Shown: piece by piece, positions 9,970 to 20,780 of the stretch
How the letters are laid out: each line of letters opens with the position of its first letter
Numbering within the stretch: position 1 is the first letter of the stretch
Notes under the pieces: generated by a model
What the model saw: only the letters and a program-made list of their open reading frames with translations
What the model was told of the DNA's origin: nothing
Database searches by the model: none
Assembly (NCBI GenBank): GCA_963082975.1
Contig: OY720350.1
Span: 21,670,910-21,734,909, forward strand
Direction: 5' to 3'
Origin: Labia minor
Taxonomy: Eukaryota > Arthropoda > Insecta > Dermaptera > Spongiphoridae
Length of the DNA stretch: 64,000 nt
Program-made: the position numbers and the translations under genes

Positions 9970-10619
9970 GTCGTATTCAGCGCTTCTAGAACTGCTATCG
10001 CCATCTATGATTGAAATAGTGAACTATTCCATATTCCGCATATGAAAGTTTAGTTAATTAATTACCACTAATAGATAAATAATTCAGTGGATTTTTTAAT
10101 TGATTCGTGTATTATTAGCAGGAGTAAGCGCGTATGCAAAATTTCAAGTTGATTGAATGACGGGAAGTTGTTGAAATATCGATTATAAAATGCCGCGGAC
10201 AAACATCCGGACAGAGTGAGTTAAGTAAAAGTGTATAATAATAATAATAATAAAAAAGAAATCAAGTGTTCTAAGTTTTGTTTGTAGATGTATATTATTA
10301 TGTATTTCACTTTACCACGTTACCACCTTTACCCTTTTTGAGGAATTTATCATTTCCAAACCTGAAACAGTCGTTATTTGATTTAATAATTTATTTATAA
10401 ATAAATTTAGAAATCACAAATTACAGATTGATTTATATGAGAATAATTTTAAATAAAAATAATAATAATCTATAATAGATAAAATAATTTACATAATTTA
10501 ATAATATATATTTTTCATCCTGGCTTTTGATGCATCGTAAATAAAATCGTAATATAAATTGTTTTTTTTTATTTTTATTTCCTGAACTGAATGAACTCTC
10601 TATCCATAATTTGTGATTG
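9970..10619. other. AT-rich stretch, possible old repeat remnant
   Basis: Positions 10110-10215 are less AT-rich (ATGACGGGAAGTTG, GCCGCGGACAAACATCCGG) and look like a decayed non-autonomous element, possibly Helentron-like, but no ends can be drawn. A short (AAT)n lies at 10238-10252. No gene seen. Confidence 0.3.
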
Positions 10620-11130
10620 TCCACCTTTCACCAAACCTTTATAATGACTGCCGCCTGACAATCGGAGTTGGGGTAATTAATTCCTATTCCAGTGTCCAAT
10701 GAATATCCGTGCGACATGTTGATTCGATTGTGCTTAACGTCCCTATTTATTCAAAGAGTTGTAATTTCCACTCGCCCTTTGTATTAGCCCTGATGCAATT
10801 AATTTAAATCGAAATTCAAGGTGGGCCTTCGTCAATAAACGACATCAAAATCATTGCATTCTCGTAAGTAACAACATTGCAAGCACCTCGGTGATAAAAT
10901 GAAAATTGGCATTCGATGATGCTTGTGGGGGGGGCTCTTTTTATAAATCGGGTTAAGAAAAACTCACCCACTCATGGGTAATCCGATAAATCCCTGGTGA
11001 GGTAGGGATTTATTTTACTATCAGTTCCTTTCGTACGGTTACTTACAATTCAAACAGCATATCTGGAATAAAGATTCGACTACGTACCTATTTCTATGGA
11101 AATTTCTGTTACCGGGAATTTCTAAAGTTT
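10620..11130. other. Unique non-coding island of balanced composition
   Basis: About 500 bp with clearly more G+C than its surroundings. All frames are broken by stops, there is no inverted or direct repeat structure, and no second copy is seen in the window. It contains homeodomain-like ATTA motifs (GGGGTAATTAATTCC, GTCAATAAACGAC). Such islands in AT-rich gene deserts are often conserved regulatory DNA; that is inference only. Confidence 0.35.
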
Positions 11131-11845
11131 TGTTATTTTTGTTATTTTTTTATTTTTTTTTTTTTTTTTTTAAGAATTTGTTATAAAAGAAAAACAACGT
11201 TAAAAGTATTATTGAACATTGTTTTATTTAATTTAAATATTTATAACATTTTATAAAATTTTTTTTTTAATCTTTTAGATCTCGATAGATGTATAAGAAT
11301 TTAAATATACGATTTTACATTTAATATTTATTTTATTAATTTAGTTTTTTATTTTAAGTTGTGTATAGTATTCTATAAATTTAATATTAAGAATTTTTTC
11401 ATAATCTAAAATTTATTAAAATTCATTTAAAAAAAAAATTAAATTTTCTGAATTTGTAGTATTATATAAGAAAAAAAAATATCGACAACATAAAATCTAT
11501 ATAAAATTTCCCATTAGTATTTCTCCACATGTTTCAAAATTTCATTGTCATTTTCAGTTACTGGATGACAACTTTGATTTCCTGGACAGAATCAAGTAAA
11601 ATCCGTCTTAGTCCTTTTTTCACACATAGCATTCTTATCATTCTCACAAATTCTGTGTCTTTTTTCTAGCGCTTTAATGATTTTTATTTTGAAATTGAAT
11701 TAGAAAATAACCTTCACGAAAATGTAAAGAGAAATGTCACCTTTTAACCACATATTCGTAAGAAACAATCTTATTAGTGTTGTCAACAACATTTAACGGA
11801 AAAAAATCAAGGATAATTTATATGTCTCATTATAATAATAAAAAA
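11131..11845. other. AT-rich stretch without recognised gene
   Basis: Poly-T tract at about 11148-11172, then AT-rich DNA. A somewhat less AT-rich patch at 11515-11780 contains no open frame or known motif. Confidence 0.4.
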
Positions 11846-12463
11846 GTTGACCTGTGGCCAGGTCCGAACCGACCGACGTTTTGAAGTAAATTAATTTTCA
11901 GCTACAGAAACAATTTCAAATAATTTTAATATATCTATTAATGTAATAAAAAACAGATATGAATATAACATAAATATTTTTAATTTTATTTTATTTATAA
12001 TATATATGCAAGACCAGGCTGTGACGTCATGAATGGCTGGATGACGTCATATAATTTTAAATCAAGAAAAAACTAATAAATATGATTTTCCAGAGGATAA
12101 AACCAATACAAAGTGTACGATTCGTGGTGATATATAAAAAAATCTCCTTTGGTGTGAAAATAACCCTTCCCTTCCTATCGTCGATCGCTAATACTACCAC
12201 TTCCGGTTTCCGGATTTGCAACAAAAGTTGATCAATTCATCCCACTGATGTATTAAGTAAATATACCAAATTTCATGAAAATCGGTTCAGCCGTTCAGGC
12301 TGTACACATCTATACGGACGGACGGACGGACGGACAGACATCATGCTAAAAATACTTTTTTCTGTTTAGAAAATGCATGATTCGTGGAGATATGTAAAAA
12401 TCTCCACATGTGAAATTTGGTGTGAAAACAATACCTCCCTTACTATCGTCGGTCGGTAAAAAG
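11846..12463 (+). mobile_element. Family B (Helentron-like non-autonomous element) copy B1
   Basis: Full length. It starts with the hairpin GACCTGTGGCCAGGTC and the inverted repeat ACCGACCGACG. An AT-rich block and two TGACGTCA sites (12022-12029, 12042-12049) follow. The core is CCACTTCCGG ... AAAAGTTGATC ... ACCAAATTTCATGA, then a GACG microsatellite (about 12315-12335). It ends CGTCGGTCGGTAAAAA. An internal block (12118-12190) resembles the terminal block (12377-12460). Non-coding. Confidence 0.8.
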
Positions 12464-12596
12464 CTAGAAATTTATTATATAAACCAAATAAGAATTATTT
12501 AGTTTTTGTGATTACACTTATCTGTCTTTAAAAAATGTATAACAATTTTAAACTAGACCAAATTTTCAGAGTCGTCAAATTCGAAGAACTTTATTT

Positions 12597-12750
12597 CAGG
12601 GGTTTTATATCAAGCCTTTTCAAGTGCCCTCGAAGCCATTTTCAATTAAATTATTACTTAAAAAAGGGTAAAATGTTTTTGCGATCAGGCTCTTAAACAT
12701 TTGCGATTTTTCAATATGGCTCTAAGTATCACCAAGTGTGTCCACCCCTG
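12597..12750. mobile_element. Degenerate hAT-like MITE
   Basis: Left end CAGGGGTTTTATATC and right end GTGTCCACCCCTG are outward hAT-type termini enclosing the family motif TTTGCGATTTTTCAATATGGC. No convincing target duplication remains. Confidence 0.4.
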
Positions 12751-12967
12751 TTATATTATTTCAGAAATGTGCCCGAATATTGAAAAAGGTGCCCCTGATT
12801 TATATAACAATAAAAAAACCTCTAATAAAAAAAATTTCAGAAATAAATGCATTTTAACTACACACACACGTTGACGATTAAAAAAAACCTCTACTCAGAC
12901 TTAGGGGACGCGAGAAATTTTTTCAAAAAATTGGGGGTCGCAAATGAAGCTAAGTTGCGCATCACTG
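12751..12967. mobile_element. hAT-like 3' end fragment
   Basis: Ends with GGGGGTCGCAAATGAAGC and CGCATCACTG, typical of the right terminus of GGGGTCGC-type hAT MITEs. The left end is not identifiable. Confidence 0.3.
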
Positions 12968-13427
12968 AACCCGTTGCAAACAGTGTTTGCAATTTATGTT
13001 TAAACTGAATTTGTAACTAACTTCATAATGTTACAGACATCACATACATACAAACATACGACGAAATTATGTACTTTGATATTATTTATTTTATTTATTC
13101 ATTATCCTCAATTCATATTATATAAAAACAGTATAAATTTTATATTAATATTTAATGTAATTTTTAATCTAGTATAGGAAATCAATCATTCCATTGTCAA
13201 ATTCTATCAACGATAATAATTACATATATTTTTATTTTATTGATTATTAAATAGACACTAAAAATATATTTATTTAAGCATAATAAATCAATCATTGGAA
13301 TATTATAAATAAAATTTATTCAACCTATAGGAAAATATTATTAGCTCAATGAATATTAAATATATTATATATATTATATATATAATATATATATATGTTG
13401 GTTTAGGTTTCCGTGAATGTTATTGTT
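12968..13427. other. AT-rich stretch ending in AT microsatellite
   Basis: Unremarkable AT-rich DNA, with an (AT)n/TATAATATA run at about 13358-13396 next to the following foldback element. Confidence 0.4.
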
Positions 13428-13852
13428 ATTATTACTATCAGATTTATCAGGGATATAATCACGTATTTTTGTGAGATTGTTTTCTCGACGTTTCGGCACC
13501 CATTTTGGCGCCATTTCAAGAGATTATTTAGGTGAGAATATATGGGATTCTGTGTCATAGTCTCTGTGACCAAGGGTTAAGGGCTATTGTCCGGTACGGA
13601 CGTGTGCCAGAATCAGGATTGCCCAGGATTCTTCGGAGCGCCACAGCAACGCAGTGAGTACAAAACCGTCCAACCTATCAACCCAAAATCCCGATATTAA
13701 CCCTTGGTCACACAGACTAAGACCCAGAATCCCAAAAATATTCCCACCTAAATAATCTCTTGAAAATGGCGCCAAAATGGGTGCCGAAACGTCGAGAAAA
13801 CAAACTCACAAAAATACGTGATTATATCCCTGATAAATCTGATAGTAATAAT
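13428..13852. mobile_element. Foldback MITE with ~155-bp inverted arms
   Basis: Left arm 13428-13580 and right arm 13697-13852 are reverse complements with scattered mismatches. Each contains CGACGTTTCGGCACCCATTT or its complement and the motif GATTTATCAGGGATATAATC. The 116-bp centre is non-coding. G+C is well above the surroundings, suggesting an origin outside the local AT-rich background. Confidence 0.85.
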
Positions 13853-13888
13853 ATATACATATATAATATATATAGATTTTTATGAATA

Positions 13889-14005
13889 TTTATTACTATC
13901 TCGCCAGAGATAGTATTGCGATCACGAAAATTTTCGATGTTGAGATTTTGATGTTTTTATACGTTTTGAAGGTTCCTGAATCATTTTCACTAAGGTTGAG
14001 AAAAA

Positions 14006-14047
<42 letters not shown>

Positions 14048-14502
14048 GGCAAGATTACGCAAAAACGGTTTGAGCTAGAATGATGAAATTTGGTACATGG
14101 ACATTATTCAAAATTCATAGTTTTCTATCAACTTTTGAGAAATGTAGCTCAACCGGAAGAGGGTCATTACCTACAACGTTTTGATTTTTTTTCCTCTAAA
14201 GTGACCGTAAAAATAAAGATATATGTTTGATAATTTTTCACATGATTAATAATTGTATAAAACTGATATATATAGAATTTCAGCTTGATTGATTCGATGA
14301 AATTACCAGAATTAATTTTTTAACACTGCAAATCTCACGCGCCAACATGTGACATGGTGCCATCAACAAAAAGCCAAACATGCGCTGGTTTAATATTTAT
14401 TATTTATAATTTATAATTAATTAAATTTAATTTAAATATAATATATTATGTTATTTAATCCAATTCAAATTGCGAGATAGTCGAGTGGAGACACTCCAGC
14501 TA
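13889..14502 (-). mobile_element. Family A copy A4, best-preserved full-length copy
   Basis: Read on plus it starts ACTATCTCGCCAGAGATAGT and carries a (GT)n microsatellite at about 14010-14038. It continues through the core and the CACGCGCCAACATGTGACATGG block to GCGAGATAGT, then the hairpin GAGTGGAGACACTC and CAGCT. Length is about 610 bp. Short open frames here are accidental. Confidence 0.85.
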
Positions 14503-15200
14503 ATTTTAAAATAAAATTATATTTTTATCTATGTATATACATAATTTAGGTAGATAATATGTATATACAATTTAAAACTAAAAAGTAAATAAATTATAAA
14601 AGGATCAAAAATAACTAAACTGATTTTCCAATAAATTATATTAATTTACATTAAATAAATTAATTATAATTAGCGTGTTAGTTAACAGCTATATATATAT
14701 AAAAATACCTGAAAAATCTCATATATTATAAATTGAATTTTGATTAATAAAATGAAAGATAATATTATATATAGGTATATAATAATATTTTAAATTGTTT
14801 TGTATATTTAATAATCATTTATTTCAATGGGAGTAATTCCAAATCAATTTGTAAAATAAGCAAAGCTTGCTAATAATTTTCAACGTTAATTAATTAAATT
14901 TAAAGATAATGAGTGGATTTGTAATTGAATCATTTATTAAGAGTGTTTAATATTTTATCCTCTTTTGATGATCAAAATATAATTATATATATATTAGTAT
15001 ATTCTACCCAGCTATTAAAAAAAAAAAAAAAATTATTTTTCTAATTTTTTTTTTCATAGTGAATAAACATTTTATCATTAATTTAATTTTGGCTTTTACT
15101 TACATTTGAACTCAATATCTCTAAAACAAACTTCACATTCAAATTTGATATTCTTTAAAGATTAATTAATCGCTTAATTTTTCAAATTAAAACTATTAAG
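14503..15200. other. AT-rich stretch, nothing recognised
   Basis: AT-rich DNA with a poly-A tract (about 15019-15034). No gene or repeat ends seen. Confidence 0.4.
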
Positions 15201-15204
15201 TTTT

Positions 15205-15640
15205 CCAGGAGTATCAATATAATAGGAGATTCAGCAATTGCAATTAAAGATAGCGTACAAAAATTAATCGAAGCAGGAAAAAAGGTGAGGCTGGAAATTA
15301 ATAGAGCTAAGTCAATGTATTTAGTAACACACAAAGAGTCTTGTCATACAAAATGTAGAAAAATTTAAATACTTTCTGTAATCACAAAGGATAATAATAT
15401 TTGAGAAGAATTTAAAGCGAGGTTGCAATCGCGAAACGCCTGTTATCATGCAGTAAAGGGGCTTATCGAGTCAAAATTATTATCAAAGGGGATAAAAATT
15501 AAAATATATAAAAGAATTATTTTGCCGGTTGGGTATGGGTGTGAGGCATAGTCTATGACCTTAGGAGACGAGAGTAGATTTAGAGTATTTGAGAATAGGA
15601 TTCTATGTGGCATTTATGGCCTAAAGAAAGATGATTTCAT
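15205..15640 (+). pseudogene. LINE reverse-transcriptase C-terminal fragment
   Basis: Degraded copy of the non-LTR retrotransposon family seen at 27.9 kb: IGDSAIAI, KLLSKGIKIKIYKRIILP, GDESRFRVFENRIL and IYGLKKDD are readable across several frames with internal stops. It is truncated at both ends and stops where unrelated AT-rich DNA begins. Confidence 0.7.
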
Positions 15641-15749
15641 TAATAAAAAAATTTTATTCAAAAATATTAAACCAAGAAATTCATTTTTCTAAAATAAAAG
15701 ATAATAAATAATTAACCGCATTCCTCAAAGCTATAAAAATCCATTTCCT

Positions 15750-16525
15750 ACCCTCTCTCATCTCTCTCACGTCCCTTACTAAATTGTCTGACCCACCGCG
15801 TCCTTGGTTTTCCAAGCGGACGTTTGTCAATCGGTCTCCCCACCAATATATATGTATCTGACAAAAAACCACTTCGTGGTAGAGGTTCCTCGCCAAGTTG
15901 TGAGCCCTAAAAAGTTAGGAAATCAAAAAAGTTAGGGCCCCGCAAAGTTGTCTTTCAAAAAAATTAGTGAAATCAAAGCTTGGCGGCCGCCAAGTTACTC
16001 ACCTTACAATATTAATTGTTTTTAAAACGTGCATTTCCTGAATAGTGTATTTAATTATTGCATTTCTAATAAAACTTTTTCAAATAGTGGTAGTTCCTCC
16101 CACATTACCACAGAGTATTTGCAAAAGTTTTCCCGTATAAATTGGGTGTCCTGCCCATCGCAACCTTCTCGCTTTAAATACTCTATGTCTGGAGATGCAT
16201 AGAGATCATAGACCTCCTCATTATACAGTATCGACCATTCTCTTCTTTACCCTCTTCTTTTTTTGCTCCATACATGGTGCGAAGGATCCTATTTTCAAAT
16301 ACTCTAAATCTACTCTCTTCTCCCAGTGTCCTAGACGTCTACCTTCCATAACCGACAAAATAATTAGTTTATATATTTCAATTTTGATATCCTTAGATAA
16401 AAATTTTGAAGAGATACGCTTCTTTACTCTATGATAACAGGCTCGATTACTCGATTGAAATCTTGATTTAAATTCTTCTCTAATATTATTATCCTTCGTG
16501 ATTATAGAACCTAAGGATTTAAATT
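15750..16525 (-). pseudogene. LINE fragment, reverse orientation, interrupted
   Basis: The same LINE family on the minus strand (15750-15855 and 16141-16525), 110 bp from an oppositely oriented copy. A 285-bp block at 15856-16140 replaces part of the element. Open frames on the plus strand here are antisense shadows. Confidence 0.65.
15856..16140. mobile_element. Unidentified insertion within the LINE fragment
   Basis: Contains the 16-bp perfect palindrome CTTGGCGGCCGCCAAG and the motifs CGCCAAGTTGTGAGCCCT and GGCCGCCAAGTTACTCACC, which face each other. These suggest the ends of a small inverted-repeat element. No target duplication was recognised. Confidence 0.35.
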
Positions 16526-17640
16526 AAAATAATTACATACAATTTGGTAATTATTTACAAAACAGGAAGCTTTAGGAATTTGTGTTGAACTTTGCCAAAG
16601 GATTCCTTTTTTAATTCCAAACAAACTTTCCTTATACTTTCTCGGTTTTTCTCTAGTTTACGAGATAAAAAATTATTAAATATATATATAAATATCAATA
16701 AATAAACATTCATTGAATAAGTAGATAATTTTTTTGAAAATCATTTTATTTTTTCTGATACAATATTTAACATTTATATCACTTTTGTAGAGTATAGTTA
16801 AAAGATATACAAAGATATTCTCGATTATATATTAACTATGAAATGGGTTCAGGGGTAAAGTACCTTTTCTAGGTGCGTAGTCTGACTTAACAGTAAGCTG
16901 ACGTCACATCAAGGTTAATTAGTATGAAATAGTAACTTTTCATGCAAAACATTCAATATTTCATCATTGCTATGAAAACATTAATTATCTACTTAAAGCT
17001 CTTCTTTTCTTTATTAATCTATTGATTTTTCATACCATCAATAAAATATTAATGTTAACTAAATTTTTTAATATTTTTGTTTGAATGGATGATGATGTTG
17101 TAGTTGTTTTATAATCGGGTCTCTTCAAATTTCGTAATGTTCGCTCAGTAGAACAATTAAATTATACTAAGCACAGTTCGTACGTAATTGTTATTTCCGC
17201 AGAACAATTAGATAATATGAATTGCTTTATTACAAACTAACATTTAACATTTATACTCTCTTGATAAGCCTATAGAAATTTTGAAATATTGATAGAACGT
17301 GTTCAGATAAAGTTTCAAGTTTTAATGATAAATACTTAAATATTTTTGGAATATAAATTAAGAGTAAAAGATTATCATTTCTTGAGTTAGAAGAAGAGGA
17401 CTCACATAAGTACAAATGGAGAAAAAAATGATAATTTTGTATTTTAATAAAAATTGTTTCATTAAATCATTAAGAATATTTTACATTTTTTCTTTTCTTT
17501 TTTTTTTTTTTTTGAAAATCCAAAAATTTTGTTTAGTTTTGTTTAATAATATTTATTGATCACTAATGCCAACAATTCACAAATTGGCCTCAATAATATG
17601 TCTATTAATTATCCGTTTTAAAAGTACTAATTATATTTAA
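16526..17640. other. AT-rich stretch without recognised gene
   Basis: A less AT-rich patch at 16845-16930 contains one GACGTCAC motif. Otherwise AT-rich, with a poly-T tract near 17500. No gene or RNA seen. Confidence 0.4.
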
Positions 17641-17679
17641 TTTATTGTAAAAATTATAATAGAAGAAATACGCTTGTAG

Positions 17680-17905
17680 TTTCTGGATCGATTCCTGAGT
17701 CTGACAAGGGAATCTTTTTCTCTCTCTAGGGTCTTGTACGAAGTGCATCCAGCCTATTGATCAAAATTGAAAAGCTACTTGACATAAGAAGTAACGGCTT
17801 CCGATCACGAAATTAAGGAAAATGTTGAAAGGATCCGTAGTACTGATCATACATCACCTCTAATCCACTTAGACGGCAATTAACTTAAAAAGCTAGGTAC
17901 TTGAA
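17680..17905 (+). mobile_element. SINE-like repeat (family C) copy 1
   Basis: A tRNA B-box-like GGATCGATTCC (17685-17695) is followed by a body, AAAATTGAAAAGCTACTTGA to ATCCACTTAGACGGCAA (17763-17885), that recurs at 35.4 kb. A tRNA-derived SINE is the likeliest explanation. The A box and 3' tail are not clear. Confidence 0.45.
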
Positions 17906-19420
17906 GGACAATAATACCAAGGAGTGAGTAAGTGATATATTAGTTGCTACCATAATTTAGTATTATGTAAGAATTTATATATATATATACAAATTTATTA
18001 ATATAAAATTAATCAGAAATAAAATTTATGTAAAATTTATTTAAATTTAAATTCCTCAATTAAATTTTTTTGTATTCATTGTTATACGGGGTAGGGATGT
18101 ATTCTTTGAAATGACGTTTGTGACAGTTTACTTGTAAACTACAAAACAATAAATAAAACATAGATGAAAGTTAAACTTGCCTCACTTGTTTATATGTGAA
18201 TGGGTTTTATGGGTTTTTTAATAAAAATATCTTCAGTCTAATATAAGATAAAAAAATTCCATCTAATATTACTACATGTAATAAATAAAACTACATCTAA
18301 TATTACAAGACTATTTCATTTATTATTCCATTTTTTTAAACGTAGATAAATTTTAAAATTTTTACTATACTTACTTTAAAAAACATAAAAATAATAATAT
18401 TCATAATAATAATAGTTATATAGTCATTTCTTTTTAAAATATAAATAACTATTCATTTATTTATAGAAAAAAAAATCTTTAATTCTTAAATATCTATTTA
18501 TGATAATTATTTTATAAAAAATTGAAAGAAATTCGATCACAGAAATTAAATTAAATAAAAAAATATTGATCAATTCAATGTGATTGCCCTCTCTATATAT
18601 CCATCCATATATACGTATTCGTATTATATTATTATAATAGAATAAAATGGCATTCAAGTGAACATCAGAGAGACATTTTAAGATTTTAAATATTCCGTTG
18701 AGAAATACACAACACAAGGCATGAATCTTTAATATACAATCGGGAAAACTAAAAAAAAAAATGAATATTAAAATGTATTATTAATATTTAATATTCTCAA
18801 AGGGCTGAACTCTCGACTCTTTCAATAAGAAAAAAAAACCTCATCGACATTTTATTTTTATTGTCCTGTTTCTATGGACCTGTAATGTCGTTCCGCTTTG
18901 TGAATATATAATATTTATATTTTTTTCTTTCCTTTTATTAAATGCCTCTCATTTTCTTTCCTTTTATATAAGTTTAATTTTTAGTAAGAAAAAATTCGAT
19001 TTTTTAATTTTTTGTTATAATTCCATTTTTATACATATATCTATAGAGTCAAGATATTTTACATATTGATTGATATAAATCAGTCACTATAGTTTTAATT
19101 TTAACGCAATCCTCATCAATTCTCTAAATTTCAGTCCTCTCCACCACATTTACCAAAATATCTAATTTACTCACTATCTTATCTTATTATGCTAGCTAAA
19201 ATTGTATATATCTAGGTATATATATTTCTATATATATTTCTATATTGGTTCTCAAAAACCGCTCTAACGATTTTTTTCAAATTCACACTAGATATAGTAT
19301 TTATAAAGAAAAATTAAGTTTTATTGATCATATCTCTTGAAACATACAGCTTCATTATTTATTTCTTAATTAAAAATTATATATGGGTGACGTCAATGGC
19401 ATCCATTTTGAAATTTTACT
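17906..19420. other. AT-rich stretch without recognised gene
   Basis: Long AT-rich DNA. Open frames, such as one on minus at 18457-18717, are hydrophobic/Asn-Ile rich by composition and not credible genes. Confidence 0.4.
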
Positions 19421-19421
19421 C

Positions 19422-19755
19422 CCACCTTTTTTTAAAGGATATTGTATTAATATTTTTTTTATATTTAAAATATTTTAAAATTTATTATTTAATTTCGAAA
19501 TAAAATTAAAAATATTTATTTTTAATAAAATATATATATATTTATTAATCTCTCTCTCAAAAAAAAAACAACAAAATAAAATACGGTTGGTTGACTCCCG
19601 CTTTTTTTTTAAATGATATTGTATTAACATTTTTTTATATTTAAAATATTTTAAAATTCATTATTTAATTTCGAAATAAAATTAAAAATATTTATTTTTA
19701 ATAAAATATATATATATTTATTAATCTCTCTCAAAAAAAAAACAACAAAACAAAT
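19422..19755. repeat. Tandem duplication, 177-bp offset
   Basis: The segment with TATTGTATTAA, AATTTCGAAATAAAATTAAA and ATTAATCTCTCTC is present twice in direct orientation, at an offset of 177 bp. The copies are nearly identical apart from small length changes in homopolymers. Confidence 0.85.
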
Positions 19756-19799
19756 AAATGTCTTTGAAAGATGGTAAAAATATGTTTGTTATTATCAAA

Positions 19800-19870
19800 A
19801 TATCTTAGATCAGTGGTAAGAACAATTGTTTTTACTCCCCGAGTTCGAAGGATCGAAACTCGCCGCGTGC
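19800..19870 (+). other. tRNA-like segment (SINE head or tRNA relic)
   Basis: TAGATCAGTGG (19808-19818) resembles a Pol III A box and GGATCGAAACT (about 19850-19860) a B box, at a tRNA-like distance. A proper acceptor stem cannot be drawn, so it is not called a tRNA gene. Confidence 0.3.
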
Positions 19871-20029
19871 ATTTTTTTATCTATTTTCGTGATTTATTTA
19901 TTCATTGTTCTTTTATTAATTAAGTTTTAGATAGTTTTATAATTTTTAATATTTTTTCAATAAAATATATTATTTAATACATTTAATAATTGTAATAAAT
20001 AATTAAAGAATTGTATATCAATATTTTTT
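19871..20029. other. AT-rich spacer
   Basis: No recognised element. Confidence 0.3.
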
Positions 20030-20136
20030 AAAGGGTAGAGCGAGAGCTCGGTGTCTCAGGTATTAATAATTCCAGCCAAATCCAATAATAATGAATCATA
20101 TTTTTTAACTTAAGTACCGAGCCGGGGTCCCGGTAC
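20030..20136 (+). mobile_element. Helitron-like 3' terminus
   Basis: AGTACCG (20113-20119) pairs with CGGTACT (20131-20137) as a GC-rich hairpin (loop AGCCGGGGTCC), the kind of structure that precedes the end of Helitrons. The following tetranucleotide is CTAT, not a canonical CTRR, so the exact end is uncertain. A Helitron-like 5' end abuts it. Confidence 0.45.
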
Positions 20137-20377
20137 TCTATAATAATAAAAGCAAGTGTAATGTGTGTGTCTGTTTGTCTGTCTGTCTGACTTAAAGATG
20201 AATGAAAAATAGAACAAAACAACAAAAAGGACATTTTCAAAGCTTAGAAAATGGATAATACAGATGTCCATTGGTTATTGTTCGAGAAAAAAACATTTTT
20301 GGGTTCTATTTATTAAAAATGTTCTTAATTGTTTTAAATTCTTACAAACTTGTATTGATTTACGAAACTATATTATA

Positions 20378-20417
<40 letters not shown>

Positions 20418-20424
20418 TATTAAA
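20137..20424 (+). mobile_element. Short Helitron-like element, 5' end present
   Basis: Starts TCTATAATAATAAAAGC followed by AAGTGTAATGTG and a GTCT-rich run, a common Helitron 5' end. It is cut off at 20425 by a second identical start. It contains an (AT)n tract at about 20380-20414. No Rep/helicase coding. Confidence 0.5.
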
Positions 20425-20780
20425 TCTATAATAATAAAAGCAAGTGTAATGTGTTTGTCTGTTTAACTGACCGAGCTCTCCATCCATATCTATCGCACGC
20501 AGGGACCTGGAATTTTTTACACGGAAACACAAAGGGGCTGGCCACCAGACCTCGAAGCCCGATTTTCGATTTTTTAATTAGAAAAATTTTAAAAAAATTA
20601 TAAAGAATTATTAATTAAAAATAGTTTAGTTACCATACTAGATCATAGAGGCGCTGGTGGCGATAATTTGGCGGTAATTTAAATTCTGAGCAAATGTGCA
20701 GATAAAAATCTTTTTATATGTCTATTGATATTTACAATATCTCAATTGATCTTATTGGCCTTTTAAACTTTGAAAACATT
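20425..20780 (+). mobile_element. Second Helitron-like 5' end
   Basis: The same TCTATAATAATAAAAGC start, preceded by A as expected for A|T insertion. It is followed by a GC-richer stretch with CGCACGCAGGGACCTGGAA and GGGGCTGGCCACCAGACC. The 3' end is not located. Confidence 0.5.

Noticed and set aside
13428-13852. Hammerhead ribozyme suggested by CGAAACGTC
   Set aside because: No CTGANGA box is present at a usable distance; the motif is simply part of the foldback arms.
18457-18717. Minus-strand 86-codon hydrophobic frame
   Set aside because: Ile/Tyr/Asn-rich composition expected by chance in AT-rich DNA; similar frames at 29291, 53630, 54326 and 61881 were rejected for the same reason.
19800-19870. 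Functional tRNA gene
   Set aside because: A- and B-box-like motifs exist, but no acceptor or anticodon stem can be paired convincingly.
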